From Himantopus leucocephalus (lineage: Eukaryota > Chordata > Aves > Charadriiformes > Recurvirostridae): a stretch of DNA of 64,000 bases. Positions 40,315 through 60,280 of this stretch are shown piece after piece. Numbering within the stretch: the first letter of the stretch is position 1; each line of letters begins with the position of its first letter. A program made the translations under genes and the position numbers. Location of the stretch: the NCBI GenBank assembly GCA_003993805.1, contig RSEF01000031.1, forward strand, positions 28,017,920-28,081,919. The letters run 5' to 3'. Under the pieces are notes generated by a model. The model did not search any database and was not told the DNA's origin. It saw only the letters and a list, made by a program, of their open reading frames with translations.

Positions 40315-43300
40315 GTACATCCGCGCCCCCCCCCCACCCCCTGCCGCCCCGGCACCTCGCGCCGCTTCCCGCCCCCGGTGGCGCAGCTCCCCCGCCCCGG
40401 CCGGCGCGGAGCGGAGCGAGTCGGTGCTGCGGGGGCCGCGGGTCACCGCGGAGCCCGGTGCGTGTCGGGGCGGGGGTGCGCGGAGGTGTCCGCTCCCCGG
40501 CGGGGCCGCTCGGCCGCACTGGAGCACGCCAGGAGGGGGCCGATGCGCCGCCGCGGGGGGGGGGGTCTGGCGTCCGCCACCACCCATGAGTAACAATTCC
40601 ACGTTTGACAACTGATGTGGAAGGAGCTGGGCTGAAGTTATCCCAACATCCTGGTGTCTAAAAAGCAGATATATAGGCGGTGCGTCTCTCTGTTGGCTGA
40701 GGCAAGTCGGCGTGTTGTAAATACGTTGTCAGGAATTCTGTGTGTCCTTGCAAGAAGCTGCCATTACATTAGTGCTGCAGTTGCCAAACAAAGTTGGCAC
40801 AAGAACTTTGATGTACCTGCATTAAAGTTTCCTTCAAATAATCTTTCACAACTTGTGTCGTCCTTCACGTCCCTCTGTCAGAGGTTATCAGCACCACAAC
40901 TTTCACAATACGGCATTGGAAGGCTGAGGAACTAATGGATGTGGATGCTTTTTCTCCACGCTTGGTGGGAAGGCATGGCATGTGCTTTAGAGGATAATTT
41001 CTTAAGTTACTGACTGTGAATTCCCAGCACACAGACGGAAGTAATATAAGCACTGTTGCTTAAGAGGTCACTTTTGTCTCCCACCTATGATTGGAGACCT
41101 CAACAGATACAAACAAAAGGAGCATATGCTTGTGCTGGGCCTCGGCCACTTCATAACTTAAATTCCACTTTCACTGTCAGTTCCAGGGAAGATGTTGGCC
41201 ATCTGTTGGGTACTAATCCATACTGGAATGCAGGCAGCAGCAGTTACTTTGCTTTTGTAATCTGATGTCACAAAACTGATACTTTCTTCTCAGAAGTATA
41301 TACTCAGAGTATTCTCACACTTGGCTGTTGCTAGCATTGCAGCCCAAAGATAGCCAGAGGGGTTTCAGCTGTGTCAAAAGTATTTTTACAGTCTGGAGGC
41401 TATTACCAATAGCAAGTACATGATCCATGATTTTGCAAATGCACTCAGCAAAGTTAAGACAGCTTGAATTACAAATCTTTCTATAAAAACATCTAGCTGC
41501 TTCATCAGTCCTGCAAATATAATGTTGCATATCTAAGGTGCCTTCCAGGTGCGTTATCTTTGGGATTTGGGCCTGTCTGCTCCTATACAAACTGTAAACT
41601 GTCAATTTTCCCTCCATAAATAGCATGTCTGGTTTTCCTCACAGACATACAGCCAAGGGATTGAATTAGCCTGCCAAAAAGAAAGAGATTTCGTGAAGCA
41701 CTCTGTAGAATGCACGTGGAACCTAGCAGAAGCCCAGCAAAAACTTGGTAGTTTAGCACTGCATAATTCAGAATCCCGCGATCAGGAATCTGCTCAAGCA
41801 AAGACTGAAGCTGCAGAGTTGAGATGGAGAGAGGAAGAGTGGAGAAGAAAAGAAGAAGCACTAAACCAGAGGGAAAGACAGAATCTATGGAACACAGATC
41901 TTGTTAGTAAGGAGGTATTTAATAAGGTATGACCCATATCAGTGTGCATGCATACAACTGTTAGCCTCTTTTTTTCATTCCACTTGCTACTAGTTGAGTG
42001 TCTTCTGTGTCTAGTGCAGCATAAAACCACAGTATGTGTTGAATTTTTTGTTTGTTTGTTTGTTTCTTACTTTGCCTCATGAAAGGGAGCAAGCTGCACC
42101 CATATGACAAATCTGGATGACAGTTGTCGTCCAGAAGTGCAGATCAGAACTTGCACAGGTCATCTAGGTATTAGATATGAGCCAGCCATGTACGCTTGCA
42201 GCCCAGAAAGCCAACCATACCCTGGGCTGCATAAAAAGAAGCGTGGCCAGCAGGTCAAGGGAGGTGATTCTGCCCTTCTATTCCACTCCTGTGAGGCTCC
42301 ACCTGGAGTACTGCATCCAGCTCTGGGGTCCCCAGTACAATAGAGGTAAGGACCTGTTAGAGCAGGTCCAGAGGAGGACCACAAAAATGATCAGAAGGCT
42401 GGAGAACCTCTGCTGTGAAGAAAGGCTGAGGGAGTAGGGGTTGTTCAGCCTAGAGAAGAGAAGGTGCTGGGGAGCCCTTATTGACCTTATTGTGGCCTTT
42501 TGCTACTTAAAGGGGGCTTACAAGAACGTTGGAAAGAGACTTTTTAATAACAGCCTGTGGTGATAGGACATGAGGCAATGGTTTTAAACTGAAAGAAGGT
42601 AGGTTTATATTGAATATAAGGAAGAATTTTTTACAATGAGGGTGGTGAAACACTGGAACGGGTTGCCCAGAAAAACTGTGGATGCCCCATCCCTGGAAGC
42701 AATAGCGGTCAGCTTGGATGGGACTATGAGCAACCTGATCTAGTGGAAGATGTCCCTGCCCACAGCAGGGACAGGGTGGAACTACATGATCTTTAGATGT
42801 CCCTTCCAACCCAAAATACTCTATGATTCTATGTAGTGCAAGTGTTGCCAGATGTGCTGAACAATAGTTTCTTCACATGAAGAGTGTGCTTCTCTGCTGT
42901 GCCAAACTCCTAAAATGTCAGACTGTCAGTTTGCCTCTAATAATGATTGCTGTAATAGATTATTTAGCAGAAACTTTTCTTTATAGTAGAATCTCAGCTT
43001 TGATTTCACAGTTGAATTTGAACAGTTAGTGCATCTCCTACTTTTGCTGATTTAGCTGCATCCAGGCTGCAATGTACATGATTCTCATTGTTGACAGATC
43101 AGTATGTTCCTGCATGAAGACAGAGGTTTCTTGGAGTTCTTTGGTCAGTAGACTATAATGAGACTTCTAAACTATATTATTAGGTAATGCAATTTCTTAA
43201 AACCTTCTAAAGTATATGGTATGACTCCAAAATTAGAACATAGCCCTTCAAATAGTAACATATTAACATATAATACTTCTATATATCACAAAAAGGTATG

Positions 43301-46300
43301 TCTGGAGTTTCTGTCATAGTACATTTTTTCTCTTCCTCAGAGTTTTATTAATCAAAAAAGAAAAGAAACAGAAGATGAAGATGTGTCTGAACCATGTATG
43401 CAAAAACATGAACAAAAGATTAGACACTTCGGTGAGTGTGCTTTTTCCAACATTTTGCAGTTCAAACTTCTACAGAATTTGTGTGGATTTGCTCCGTATT
43501 GTACAGAATGAATGCAAACAAATTAAAGACCTGGCTATTAGACTGTTCAGCTTTATTTTGTCCGGACAGATAATAATTTCAAAGTGAAATAACGTGTAAA
43601 CTGTAGAAGCTTATTAGTTCCTTTGACCAGTAAGAACTTAAATTAAAAAAAAAAAAAAAATTAATACTCAAATGAGCTTAAGCCCTGAAAACTAAAATTC
43701 TAGCAACTTTTTCTGCTGTTCTGTGGGATAAGACAGGGACACTCATGTAAATATAAGTCATGTGTGTAAAAGTGCATGGGATTGTCCATAGCTCTGTCCT
43801 TTTAATGTTTTTCTGGTGGCTATTAAGCTACAAGGGTAATGACTGATTAAAGGGAAATGTCTGTAAATGCCTACTGACAATGTGTGCGCATGGAACTGTG
43901 TGTTTCTTAAAATTATAATTAATTATCCACTAGGTGTCACTTCAGCTCTGTCATAATTGTTAAACCCAATTAAGCACAAAGCTGATCTTGTAAAGTAGTC
44001 TGAAATTGTTATGGTTCTCTGAAGTGGTTTTCATTCTCAGTTACAGGTTGGTTTCAGACTATGGTATAGTATAGCCATATGTGGAATTCCAGAACAATCA
44101 AGAACAGGACTGAGTTGGCAAAATTCAGTTATTTGTACGAACTCTTTTTTGTTAAGCTATTTGGCTTCTAAGGATCAGACACTGTTTTAAAGAAAAGGTT
44201 TCTAGCCCTGCTAGCCTTAGCAAGCCTTGCAAGTACCAAGGTGAGGCAAAACACTGTCAGAGTATGCAAGTAGCAGAGATAGGCACAGGTTCTCTCAAAT
44301 ACCTTAACTGCTAAGTGTAATGATAGTGGAATCAGAAGACAGTCTCGCCTGCTGTGCATTTCAGCAGAAAAAAAGTCTTTCTTGCAGTCTTCCTAGCTAA
44401 GAGTTGGGCAAAATTACTTTCTTGTCTAAATTCAGATGAAGCCGTTACAGATACAATCTTATTACAAAAGTTCATAAATTTTTTTCTTACCTCCTAAATT
44501 CAAAGCCATGTTGCTATTTTAATTCAAAATACATACGAAGTACATTAATGCTTTTTCAAGTCTCTTGTTCTGCGCTAGTTGCTGCCAAGGGGCAGTGTGG
44601 ACTTTGCTAGTCACATTGCATGAGTCCTGTTTCTGGATCCATGATAGCTCTCTTGAAAACAGCCAAAAGAAATATTAGCCGTTGCTTTCTCTTTAGGCAT
44701 TTGTTTGCTAGAATTAATATTAGCTTAGGTCATTACCACTGAATTATCTTTAGCCCAGTTATAATTATACGCTGATAGACGGGTAAAGCTGTACATCTGG
44801 TACCTGTTGCCAGTAATGACTTGACTGTCAGTGATACATGAAGGAAAATGTCAATAAGTGGTCTGAGTATAGAGTTCTGATTTTTAAACTCAGCACTTTA
44901 CAGGAATGTAGCTTCATGCTATCACAATTCAACCTTCTAGTTAAGTTTCCAATACTGATGTGGCTTTGTTTTTTGAGATCAAGCTGTTCCTGTAGTTAAA
45001 TTCAAATTTCCTAAAAACCTCGCCAATCATGTGTTAGAAGGACTTTCATTTTTGACAGATTACACATTATTTTCTTTGCATTCTTGTTTACAAACATCTA
45101 GAGGATTTGTGTTTGTCAGAAGCACTGAATGTGAATTTCTATCCGTAAACTTTTTAAACTATTTGATGATGTAACTAATAGATACCTACACCACTTTGTT
45201 ACTGTGTATGAGAACTGATTAAAAATAACATCAGCGATTCTAGAGATGCATTAAAATATAGGAAGTTTTGACTGTTAAAATCTACTTTTAGTATCTTCAA
45301 AGTCTGATTACACCTTCCGGTAATGCTTTTTCAGTGTTGGTTAGATGTATAAATAAAACTCCCAAATTTAGCTGCATGCTGTCATTGTGAGGTTAGTGAA
45401 TTGCAAAGGTGTTATATATACTGGGGTATCAATGCAACTTCCTTCCTTGCTGCATTAAATCATTTATCCATTTAGAATATCTTAACTATGTTTCTCTTAT
45501 TAGGAATGCTGAGCAGATGGGATGATAGTCAAAGATTTTTGTCTGATCATCCGTATCTTGTATGTGAAGAAACATCTAGATATCTCATGTTGTGGTGTTT
45601 TCATCTAGAAGCTGAACAGGTATGACGAAGTTGTTTAAATTGTTTGAAAGCATACACCTTCCCACTTGCACTATAGAAAAGCTGACCAACTTGATTAGCT
45701 GTTTAACTGTTCTTCCCACCCTCTCTTTATTGAAGAAAAACTTTATAGTGCATGGTCACATATATGTCTAGTTGTAGCTAATTATCAGTCCCCTTGCTTC
45801 TGTGGGCATCAGTTCTCATTTGTTTAGGAACTAGAACAAAAGGAAATTATGCTGAATTTTAGAAATATAATCACAGGAAGTATCTTGAAATCATTAACTT
45901 TTTTTTTTCTTTCTCAGAAAAGAGCTCTGATGGAGCAAGTAGCCCACCAAGCAGTTGCAATGCAGTTTATTATAGAAATTGCCAAAAGCTGCAATGTGGA
46001 TCCAAGAGGGTGTTTTCGTCTCTTTTTCCAAAAAGCCAAAGTAAGTCAGCTTCGGCAATGATGGGAGAAACTCTTGATGCTGTACAAGGGACCAGTCTTT
46101 TACAGAAGGTTTCTTCCTAACCATAAGAGGCTAAATATTTTATTGACGGACTTAGGCTTAGGGGAAAGTGTTTTGTTAGCAATTCTTTTCTAGACAGAGT
46201 ATTTCGGTGTAATTCCAGTTCTGAAAAGGGAAGTTTACTGGACTTTGCTTTTCCCAGAGGGAAAGCAAGATACAACAGAGGGACAACAGGGGTGTTATAG

Positions 46301-48051
46301 ACAAGTAATAACTATGTTAAACGACAGCAGACGTAACCAGTTTAAGGACTGATTTTGGCTAATTACACCTGTGTTTTCACAGTGTACCTATGTATTGTCA
46401 CAACTTTCCGTTTCATCTGCAGATCACAGTGGGGCCCAACAGCGTCCCTTTCTCATTACTGAAACAGAGCAATACAGAGCTATGCAGGAGAAATGCGGAA
46501 AACTGAAACTATGGTTTGCCGTAGACAGTACTCAGTTATTCAAGACTCTGACGGCTCTCAATATTGTCTAAAGGAGTTCAGTTAAAGTGCGAGCCAGCTT
46601 GTGCTTTACTTTTGTCCTGAGTGCTACAACAAGCACCTGTTCTTCTAAGGGTACTGGCTTCTGATTCGGAATAAAGGAAAGGCTAAAATTAGATTTATCT
46701 TTACATGTCCTTAGATAGATCAATTACTTTTCTTCTATATATAAATACTAGAGATTGTCTTAAAAAGAAATCTACCTGAAATTTCATTTTAAATTGACTA
46801 ACATTATTCTTAAGTTGTTCACAGTAGTTATCCCCAAAGGATATAACATGCCTTACTGCATGGTTGGGTTTTTTTTCAGTACTGTGTATGCTTACAATCC
46901 AAAAGTAAATCTGGCTGCAGTGCAAATATTTCATTTTCTCTTTGCAGACAGGAGAAGGCTATTTTGAGGCTTTTAAAAATGAACTTGAGGCATTCAAGAC
47001 GAGAGTGAGAATCTGGTCACAATCACATGGCTTTCAAACTATGTTATTACATGATCTCAGTGTCAATCCTGGTCTTGTAAGAGAGCTGACATCTTTTTCA
47101 CAGGTAGGTTTATTATTTCTAGAAAGTAATTTAAGTAAAGTAGGATTGGGTCCTGCATTAGAAGCTGTACCTTTCTGAAATATATAGAGGATTATTCCTA
47201 GAACTGCTAGAGCTCAGGATATAACGTGCAGTATTATCAGTATACAAGGCATGTATCGGCTTTGTTTTTACTTGGTGGAATTCAGAAAGCATCAGCATAA
47301 GATCAGAACCGTACGTTAGTTCAGTGCCCTTAGGTTTTCATGCTTAAAATATTAACACTGCATCATAAAACTGATCAGATGCTAGAATGGTATTCACAGT
47401 CTTTACCACAAACAGCGAAATGAGCTTTCAGTGTAAAAGGACTAATCCTATTCATGGGATCATTCAGGTAAGTCAAGCCTAAGGGAAGTCTCCTCTTGTG
47501 ATAAAGGGAAACTGAGCATACTTAGGTCTTTTGTTACAGTACTGGTGATGGCCACATTCTGGAATGAGGAAGCAACTTAAAAGATTGTGAAAAATTAGGT
47601 ATTAGGGAAGGACTCACAATTGAAACTACTTGTTTGAAATAATTTGATGAAGTACCTCTCAAGTAAGATCCAACAGCTGAATTTTAAGTAAATGTGTAGT
47701 CAAGTGCTAGAAATACTGAGACCAAATACAAGCTCTGCCAGGAAATTTAAAGAATTCTTAACACAGTGAGATAATATTGGTGGATGAATTTTTCAGAACT
47801 TATTTCCTTATTATTGCAAATTTGTCTCATCTTAAGATGGACAACATGAAGAATCCAACTTAAGCTAAAATCTCTCTGTTTCTCTCTTTCTCTCTCCCTC
47901 CATTTATACAGTTATGGAGAATTAACTGTCAAATTCTCATCTGTTGCAGAACACAGGTGATCTACAAGGTTCCATAAACACAGATGACTGCAGTTTAAAC
48001 TCTGTGATACAACGAGATGAAGAAGAATCCAAAATGATGGACACAGTATAG
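40210..48051 (+). CDS. CDC37L1: CDC37L1 (Harc), Hsp90 co-chaperone, complete
   Basis: Cytoplasmic CDC37-like protein that binds Hsp90 and Hsp70 and helps load client proteins. Seven coding exons join in frame: 40210-40314, 41645-41926, 43341-43431, 45504-45619, 45918-46040, 46948-47103 and 47950-48051. They total 975 nt, 324 aa (human 337). The order is a variable acidic N-terminus; a coiled-coil region ([52 protein letters not shown]); the CDC37 middle domain ([54 protein letters not shown]); and the conserved terminus ESKMMDTV. The ATG at 40210 lies in a good context (GGGGATGG) and no upstream in-frame ATG is seen. Exon 1 resembles human only in composition. Intron 2 hosts a CR1 copy. Confidence 0.97.
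40600..41644 (+). other. CDC37L1: CDC37L1 intron 1
   Basis: About 1.3 kb of intron from 40315 in all. Beyond the CpG island it is ordinary mixed sequence with no repeat or exon recognised. Confidence 0.7.
41645..41926 (+). CDS. CDC37L1: CDC37L1 exon 2: coiled-coil region
   Basis: Acceptor TTTTCCTCACAG, donor GTATGA, phase 0 at both ends, 94 codons. Begins [16 protein letters not shown] and ends SKEVFNK. Rich in Glu, Gln, Arg and Lys, with heptad-like spacing. Confidence 0.97.
42047..42065 (+). repeat. (TTTG)n simple repeat
   Basis: TTTTG followed by TTTG units, in CDC37L1 intron 2. Confidence 0.9.
42178..42836 (+). mobile_element. CR1 LINE 3' fragment in CDC37L1 intron 2
   Basis: Plus-strand CR1. 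It begins in ORF2 sequence (GCAGCCCAGAAAGCCAACC), runs through CACCTGGAGTACTGCATCCA, and ends with TCCCTTCCAACCCAAAATAC and the 3' terminal TCTATGATTCTATG. It is 5'-truncated and frameshifted, in the same orientation as the gene. Confidence 0.95.
43341..43431 (+). CDS. CDC37L1: CDC37L1 exon 3
   Basis: Acceptor TTCCTCAG, donor GTGAGT. Encodes [17 protein letters not shown] and [13 protein letters not shown] plus one base. It aligns to human SFINQDKRKDTEDED and [11 protein letters not shown]. Confidence 0.96.
43432..45503 (+). other. CDC37L1: CDC37L1 intron 3, 2.1 kb
   Basis: AT-rich intron with a poly-A run near 43646. No exon or repeat family recognised. Confidence 0.7.
45504..45619 (+). CDS. 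CDC37L1: CDC37L1 exon 4
   Basis: Acceptor CTCTTATTAG, donor GTATGA. Encodes [20 protein letters not shown] and [18 protein letters not shown], the start of the CDC37 Hsp90-binding region. Confidence 0.97.
45918..46040 (+). CDS. CDC37L1: CDC37L1 exon 5
   Basis: Acceptor TTCTTTCTCAG, donor GTAAGT, 41 codons. Encodes [20 protein letters not shown], then [30 protein letters not shown] is a CDC37-family hallmark. Confidence 0.97.
46948..47103 (+). CDS. CDC37L1: CDC37L1 exon 6
   Basis: Acceptor TCTCTTTGCAG, donor GTAGGT, 52 codons. Encodes [20 protein letters not shown] and then a diverged tail ending ELTSFSQ. Confidence 0.96.
47950..48051 (+). CDS. CDC37L1: CDC37L1 exon 7 (last coding)
   Basis: Acceptor CATCTGTTGCAG; stop TAG at 48049-48051. 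Encodes [20 protein letters not shown] followed by [13 protein letters not shown]. The terminal KMMDTV is identical in human. Confidence 0.97.
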   Translation, partial: NTGDLQGSINTDDCSLNSVIQRDEEESKMMDTV

Positions 48052-48580
48052 TACTCTTAAGACTGAGGCCAAGTACTCTTTTTTTTTTCTTTTTTTCTTT
48101 TTTTTTTCTTTTCAAAGAAACAAACATGGCTATTTTCTTGACACATTTTTCTGGGTACTGCACTTTATTTTTGGTGTCAGATTTTTTTGTTGTTGTTTTT
48201 TGGTTTTAGGGGTGAGGGGTTTTAAACGGTGGGTAATTCAGAAAAACTTTTGTTTGAAAATGTGCTGCTAGGTTTTTGGATGTCTGTGAAGAGCAGGGTT
48301 CTCATATTGCCGAATGTGAAACTGGATGTGTTTTCTGCTACTAACCTTGCCTTTCATTATGTTAGAAATTAAAGTATGAAAAAAAAATCTGCACAAATAC
48401 AATGTTTACAAGAAGTGGTAGATTCTTGGTAGAATCTGCTATTGTTTTACTACAGATGTGGACATGTTTTACTCTATGAATATTGGAGATCACAACTGTA
48501 TTCATGCTACCTTGCTGACATTATAAGCTCTCAAATTTGGTTATCACTAATAGCAATAAATCATTATCTGGTATCAGTAT
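48052..48580 (+). other. CDC37L1: CDC37L1 3' untranslated region (estimated)
   Basis: Begins with a T-rich, C-interrupted tract (48078-48113). AATAAA occurs at 48555-48560, a candidate poly(A) signal about 0.5 kb after the stop. The real UTR could be longer. Confidence 0.5.
48555..48560 (+). promoter_or_regulatory. CDC37L1: candidate CDC37L1 polyadenylation signal
   Basis: AATAAA in AGCAATAAATCATT, the first canonical hexamer found by eye after the CDC37L1 stop. Confidence 0.4.
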
Positions 48581-48599
48581 TTCAGATCTGAATGGGTTA

Positions 48600-51485
48600 G
48601 ATTAAAACACTGGCTTTCTACCTCTACGAAGGGGATTTAAATGTTACATTGTGCTTTCATTAAACAACTTGCTTTTGTCTTAAAATGTAAGCAACACTTG
48701 TCTACATCTGAGTGCTGGGTTGTATGATTTCTGAGAGTCTGACTCTGTTGTTCATAAGGCTAACTTCAAGTTTTTTCAAACCAAGTCTCATTATGGGGGG
48801 AAGTACTGGATGGAGGGAACTTGAGGTACAAGGGTTAGGCTAAGACTTCAGTTTAAACTAAAATCTTTGTTGCAGTTCATACAAGGTAAGGTCTCTTGCG
48901 GGGTTTGAGAGGTATTTCATATACTACTAAACGAAAGTGGGTTTCTGACGTTGCCAACTCAAACAATTAAAGTGGAAAATCATTAAAAGTTTCCTGTTTG
49001 AGGAGCTGGACTATTTTTAGACAAGGCCTTCCACAGAACCTCTGCAGTCCAAAATTCTACTATGCTTTTCTAACTTGCTGCTATTACAGTAGTTCTATAT
49101 ATAAAAATGTATACTGCAGTTGTAAGACTCTAGGGAAGACAGCTCATATCTCAAATAATGGTATTGGTACACACTCTTGGTCCATTACTGTACTGTTCTG
49201 ATTGTATGTCAGGTCAGGAAGGTACGTAGATTTCAATAGTTTGATGAACACAGTCTACCTGCAGTTGGTAATTCAAGCAAAAGCTATGCTGAGTGAGATC
49301 CAGTAATTTTCAGTTTTGGCTATAGCTGAGATAAGGAAAAGTCTTAAGTCTGCAGTATATACCACAGTGAGTATTGGTACAGATGTAGTAGCAAAAGTGG
49401 TAACTCCAGATCCACTGATAGAACTAACTTTTCTTGTGCCTTGTGTTCTCTAGCAGTTCTTTTGCAGACAGAGGATAAAGGAGCAAGCAGCAGCTCTGTC
49501 CCACATGCAAGTTAGAGAGAACCAGCTTCAGTCATAAAGTAAATTTTTTTTTCTTGAAGTTTGACAGATACTCCAAAAAGGATAAGTAAACACTGCCTCC
49601 TCCTTAATAATTAGTTAATTATTAAGAGAAACTAAGGGAAACTAATAACTTCAGGTTGCTTTTTAACTGAATGTTATGTACAAGGGTATTAAGGGCAGTG
49701 TGACACAGTGACTTGCAATTGCTGCCATTAGCAGTAGAGCCACATTGATCCAGCTATCTGTGATATACTGAAAGTTATTTTTAAAGTTTCTAAGGGGCTA
49801 AAATTGGATGGTTGTTAGTAAGTGCCAAATCATAAGGAGATTCCCTCCCCCATCTCCCTCCGGCTAACTGAAACTTACGTAGGCTGGCAAAAAAACAAGC
49901 ATAGCTGCTTTTTATTGAAACCAAAATGCACAAATAGAAGTAAGCAGCACATCAGGGTTTCTCATTGTAATGTGGTAGCTACTGTTTTCTAACCATGACT
50001 TTTTTAAGGAAGTGCTTCTCTCAACTCACCCAGTCTACAGTCTCCATATGGACATTTCTGAAGATGAAAGTACAAGCAGTCAGCCTTTTGGCAGGTGTTC
50101 TTTAAAATGTAAGGAAAGCTACTTGCAGCAATAGCTGCTGCCCATTTTGTTCGTTTATAGTAATGGGAAAGCTTTACAAATTCTACAATCATCATCCTTT
50201 GTAGACTCAAATGTGTCTCAATATTGACAATGCTAAAACTAGACATGCAAATGCAGTCCAAGGTACGTCAGCACCACAGCTCTATAGCTGTTTACAAACA
50301 GCCACTGCAAAAGGAGATTGGGACCTGCATTAGTAGGACACAGCTACTTCAGATGTTGCCTAGACAGAGTTGTTTGTTCCTCAGGTTTTGCTGATTCTTC
50401 TTGAAACTCTCAATCTGGTGAGCATAAGCAAAGGGCTAAGAGAGTTCACTGAAAAATAGCAATGTCTGCATTACCTGAACTGTTAAAAAATGTGGCCTGT
50501 GGAGGTTTGTAACTCCAGTTATCTAGTGAATAAATAAATACAAGAGCTGGTTGAAGACATGAATTAATAATATGAACTCATGAAAACCAGTCCAGTTGCT
50601 ACAATAAAACTGTTAATATGACAGTTAATAATTTGACCACTGGAAATCCTGGCACTGGCATCAATGAGCAGTTTCAAAGATAGCAGAAAAGACACATTCA
50701 TTGGTCAAGATCATCTAGCTGCAGGTTTACCAGGTTACACTTCATCTGTTCATATCTGTTGTCTTTTTACTAATAAAGTCTTACACAGCTGCACAAAGAC
50801 AGAAGCCTTACCAAGTGTGTTACACATCATTGAAACTCTTTCTCATGCCTGCAAGATAGCTGCTCTGAGGGCAGAAATATAAACACAGTAATAAGGCAGA
50901 TCATCCAAGCAAGTGTTAAGGGTAATTTAAGCCCAGCAAAATCAACTAAAATCTGTGCAAGCAAAGTTAAAAGAAGGTGACTGTCTTCCATGAGATCAAC
51001 CTACATGTATACCAGTTCTGGTCTGAAATGGCTTTTTGCAGAATGGTGGTCATGGTTCCCCACAGCTTCTGGCTGGCCCACACAGTCAAGAAGTGTGCTT
51101 TCATGTCCTCGTCATTGCTTCACACTACAATTCATGAGTGAGTAAATCAATCAATATGCTTTGTAATCAAGCTGTATTCTGAAATGCGTTTCCTTCACTG
51201 GTCAATATTTGCAAACTTACATGTTTTCTGAATAAGAGACACAAGAGTCGCTGCTTTTGTTGAAGTCGGTTACTATATTATAAAAATTAGGTATATTTAA
51301 TATAAAAAAATACAGCATTAAAGTGAGAACCACAGGTGACACAGTTTTATCATAATGTAAGTTAAGGACAACATTAGACTTTAATTATTGATCAGTCTGG
51401 TAGACTATATAGAGAAATCCTTGATTGCTGAATTTCATGTAATCACGTGCAAGCTATGACAGATGACCAGAAGTTAGACCTGTTT
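48600..51485. other. tail-to-tail interval between CDC37L1 and AK3
   Basis: CDC37L1 (plus) and AK3 (minus) converge, with stops 3.4 kb apart. The interval is probably mostly AK3 3' UTR on its right side: a minus-strand AATAAA (TTTATT at 49911-49916) would give an AK3 UTR of about 1.6 kb. No other exon or repeat recognised. Confidence 0.5.
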
Positions 51486-58471
<6,986 letters not shown>

Positions 58472-60257
58472 TTATCTGTGACCTCCAGCGAGCAAAAAAA
58501 AAGCCCACAAGCCTGCAAAAAAATTGTTTCGATCAGGGTGGCGCAGAACAGTGAAGCCGTAAACAAGACAGACGGTATGCTTGCTGAAATTCCAAAACAG
58601 GTGATCAGTTAGGATCTGATCATGCAAATATGCATCAGATTAATCTGATTGGTCTGTAGCTCCACGGATGGCAACAGGGCATTCGGCACACCTCTATCCT
58701 CACACTCTCTGAATAACTTTCCTGGTGAGTGTTTGAAATACTAGGCTCCAAAAACTAAAATCAGCAGAGGCCGTTAGGTAAGAGAGTCTTCGAAATACGA
58801 GGAAACGTAAAGGATACAAGTTCATTAAGAGATCAGCCCTCAGATTTCCTGTCAGGGAAGTTATTTTCTAGTTTAGTGGCTAGTTATTAACTTAGGACTT
58901 CACTACGAAGAGAAATGCCTTTGGTATTTGAAGGAGCAGTATGCAGTGGGACACGCTTGCCAGATATGTATTTTTATGATTACTAGAGTTACAAGAGGAT
59001 GTTTATAGATGTTGTAAACTATTTCTGGGAGCGCGCAGACACCAGTATTTTCCCATGGAACTGACTAACCTTTAATACCCATCGCTCAGCCCACTGGCTC
59101 GCTAAAATGCCATCCACGCATCACAGTTCCGGATATCACACCACGCTCCTACATGACATGCAGCAGCGCACTGCAGTTCACCCGAACCGTGCATCCAGCC
59201 AGGAAGAAATTAGTTTGCCTGGGTTGTGTCCTAGGCACAAAGTCTCTGGGGCCTTCATTTACAAAACAATTATCCAATTATGTAAGTCACCCAGAATAGC
59301 AGCTAGATTGTTTTTACTGCGGATCTGCAGAAGCCTTTACTTGCAGCTATTCAGATGTAGTTACAGTAAACTAAACAGAAGAGAAAATGGGATGGACTGA
59401 CATACCAACACAAGATATAACCACTTTCAGCAGAAAGCAATGAAGAACGCCCATCCCACGAGCCGATGCAGTATGGAAACAAGCAGTAGTACAGAGGCCT
59501 TTCTTCAGACAAGGCAACTGAAAAGCAATAGATGCCCTCAAGTAATACAAACAGTAGGTTTGGTGCTGGGGAAAAAAAAAGAAGTAATAAAAAAAGAAGT
59601 AATAAAAGACCCCTTATTGGGTGTTCACACCTGTAGTCAGGCTTTGAAAAGTTTGAAGACCATTTAGAAATAGGCACTATGCACCTTGGTCAGACTTCTA
59701 ATAATCCTCACAATGTGGAAAAGACTCCGGTGCTTCTGTCCTCCAGCACATCACAAGCTGGGAAGGTGACAGTCTGTCTGGGTACAAAGTGCCTATTCTT
59801 TTCCCTACCTCTCTTCTTCAGGTCATCAAGTCATACCTCTTTTATTATTCTCGTGCACTTTGAACTATGTACCCTGCAAAAGCAGGCTGGGAGGAGGAAT
59901 AAATTACATGTAGGTAGTTTAATGTGCACTTGATGCTTGGATCTGCTACTGATTTATGCTGCAGCACTACTCTAGCCACAACGATCTACGAATATGCGCG
60001 AGGCAAGGCTGATAGAGAATGGTACTAACGTACTTGGGAAAGACAGGTGAGCTTTTGGGCCCAGAGAGGTTTAGAGTATGGCAAGCTGTAAGGCACACAG
60101 GTCCTATTATTAAACCAACAGAGCTGGAAACATGCTGCCTCTCTCCACAAACTTCAGGTTGTTCAGAAAGTCATTGTTACAGAAGAAGAAAACAGGCACA
60201 ACTGTACCCTAATAGTTAGGACAAAAAGTTTGTATACTAGACCACAGCTTNAGAACG

Positions 60258-60280
60258 TTTTTTTTTTTTTTTTTTTTTTT
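60258..60280 (+). repeat. poly-T run (23) beside a single N
   Basis: Homopolymer T, poly-A on the AK3 sense strand, seven bases after the N at 60251. It could be the tail of an old retroposed sequence, but no body was recognised. Confidence 0.9.

Larger units (their letters stand above)
39290..40600. promoter_or_regulatory. CpG island / bidirectional promoter of SPATA6L and CDC37L1
   Basis: Abrupt change from AT-rich sequence to very GC- and CpG-rich sequence, covering SPATA6L exon 1 (minus) and CDC37L1 exon 1 (plus), whose coding starts are only about 690 bp apart and head to head. It contains GC boxes such as CCCCGCCCG near 40088, paired ETS sites and a GGGGCC run. The absence of stop codons in this GC-rich block creates long false open frames on both strands. 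An AT-rich island with a CA repeat (39765-39830) interrupts it. Confidence 0.88.

Noticed and set aside
39294..40589. Open frames of 431 codons (plus) and 345 codons (minus) over the same interval
   Set aside because: Both lie in the CpG island, where stop codons are rare. They run through CA repeats, poly-G and Ns, have low-complexity Pro/Arg/Gly/Ala composition, and contradict the clear exons of SPATA6L and CDC37L1.
46371..46571. 66-codon frame between CDC37L1 exons 5 and 6
   Set aside because: Intronic; exons 5 and 6 join directly to the conserved QKAK/GYFEAF sequence.
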